From contig WNDX01000021.1 in the NCBI GenBank assembly GCA_009914615.1, positions 1 through 41,380 on the forward strand: a stretch of DNA of 41,380 nucleotides. The letters are read 5' to 3'. Position 1 is the first letter of the stretch; each line of letters begins with the position of its first letter. The notes below the pieces were generated by a model. The model worked only from the letters and a program-made list of their open reading frames with translations, had not been told where the DNA came from and did not search any database. The stretch comes from Herbaspirillum frisingense (GTDB lineage: Bacteria > Pseudomonadota > Gammaproteobacteria > Burkholderiales > Burkholderiaceae_D). The position numbers were made by a program, and so were the translations under genes. Of the stretch, positions 41,244 to 41,380 are shown one piece after another.

Positions 41244-41380
41244 GAGGCTGTTGCGAAATTATTTTAAAAGTTGTTTTAACCGGGTCCAGCAAATCAAGGC
41301 GCAAGCCAATGACAGGAAGGCTTCGTGGATATGAGCATAGCGTTCGTAACGAATCTTCAGGCGCCGAAACGAGTGCAGCC
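41244..41380 (-). mobile_element. IS5-family insertion sequence, partial (cut by window end)
   Basis: The terminal sequence begins GAGGCTGTTGCGAAATT at 41244, next to CTAA (41240-41243), which fits the YTAR target duplication of IS5 elements. The 3' part of the transposase gene follows on the minus strand. It interrupts the rightward early region of the prophage. Confidence 0.75.
41259..41380 (-). CDS. IS5-family transposase, C-terminal 39 residues
   Basis: The last codons of a transposase read FRRLKIRYERYAHIHEAFLS then a Leu/Ala-rich helix and WTRLKQLLK, as in IS5-family DDE transposases. The catalytic Glu in the family lies near the conserved RRLKIRYER stretch. The rest is outside the window. 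Confidence 0.8.
   Translation of the reverse strand, partial: LHSFRRLKIRYERYAHIHEAFLSLACALICWTRLKQLLK

Overview
The window looks like the chromosome of a GC-rich betaproteobacterium, most likely an Oxalobacteraceae/Burkholderiales member such as a Herbaspirillum relative. This rests on the gene content (methylcitrate genes with a sigma-54 PrpR, a Burkholderiales-type porin), not on a database match. It has three parts: host chromosome (1 to about 11.9 kb), the early and regulatory half of a lambda-like prophage (about 12.0 to 41.2 kb), and a cut-off insertion sequence at each window edge (IS3 type on the left, IS5 type on the right).

Host part. An MFS organic-acid transporter and the sigma-54 activator prpR read left. 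prpB, prpC, a small lysozyme-inhibitor-like lipoprotein and prpE read right, behind a well-formed -24/-12 promoter. This is propionate catabolism, but prpD/acnD/prpF are not here. A porin, a GNAT acetyltransferase with a small coupled gene, and exonuclease III follow.

Prophage part. From about 12.0 to 33 kb nearly every gene reads left. The order from the promoter end is: small early genes, a RecT-like/YqaJ-exonuclease recombination pair, a DUF4406 protein, an RdgC-FtsK-gamma fusion, a cytosine methyltransferase with a ten-copy internal repeat, a three-Cys (Gp37/Gp68) protein, SSB, many small unknown proteins, and two AlpA/excisionase-like DNA-binding proteins beside the host xth gene. No integrase is visible. 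Three short rightward genes sit as antisense cassettes among these leftward genes, and each is preceded by the same extended -10 motif.

Immunity region (37.3 to 41.2 kb). A LexA-type CI repressor faces a YdaS/Cro-like protein across a 76-bp switch. Five copies of the operator TTAGGC-N3-GCCTAA can be read, three at the cI/cro switch and two at a strong leftward promoter 2.8 kb away. cI appears to be co-transcribed with an exported LprI-domain protein and an HExxH metalloprotease, an arrangement like a lysogenic-conversion or phage-exclusion module. A CII-like gene follows cro.

Between 33.1 and 35.6 kb lies about 2.5 kb with no convincing protein gene. It carries two good tRNAs (Gly-TCC and an initiator-type Met-CAT), two oversized tRNA-like structures (one further right at 35.9 kb), long perfect hairpins and repeated motifs. 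This region, the switch, the antisense cassettes and the domain fusions are the most unusual content. All function calls come from reading the sequence; no search was run.
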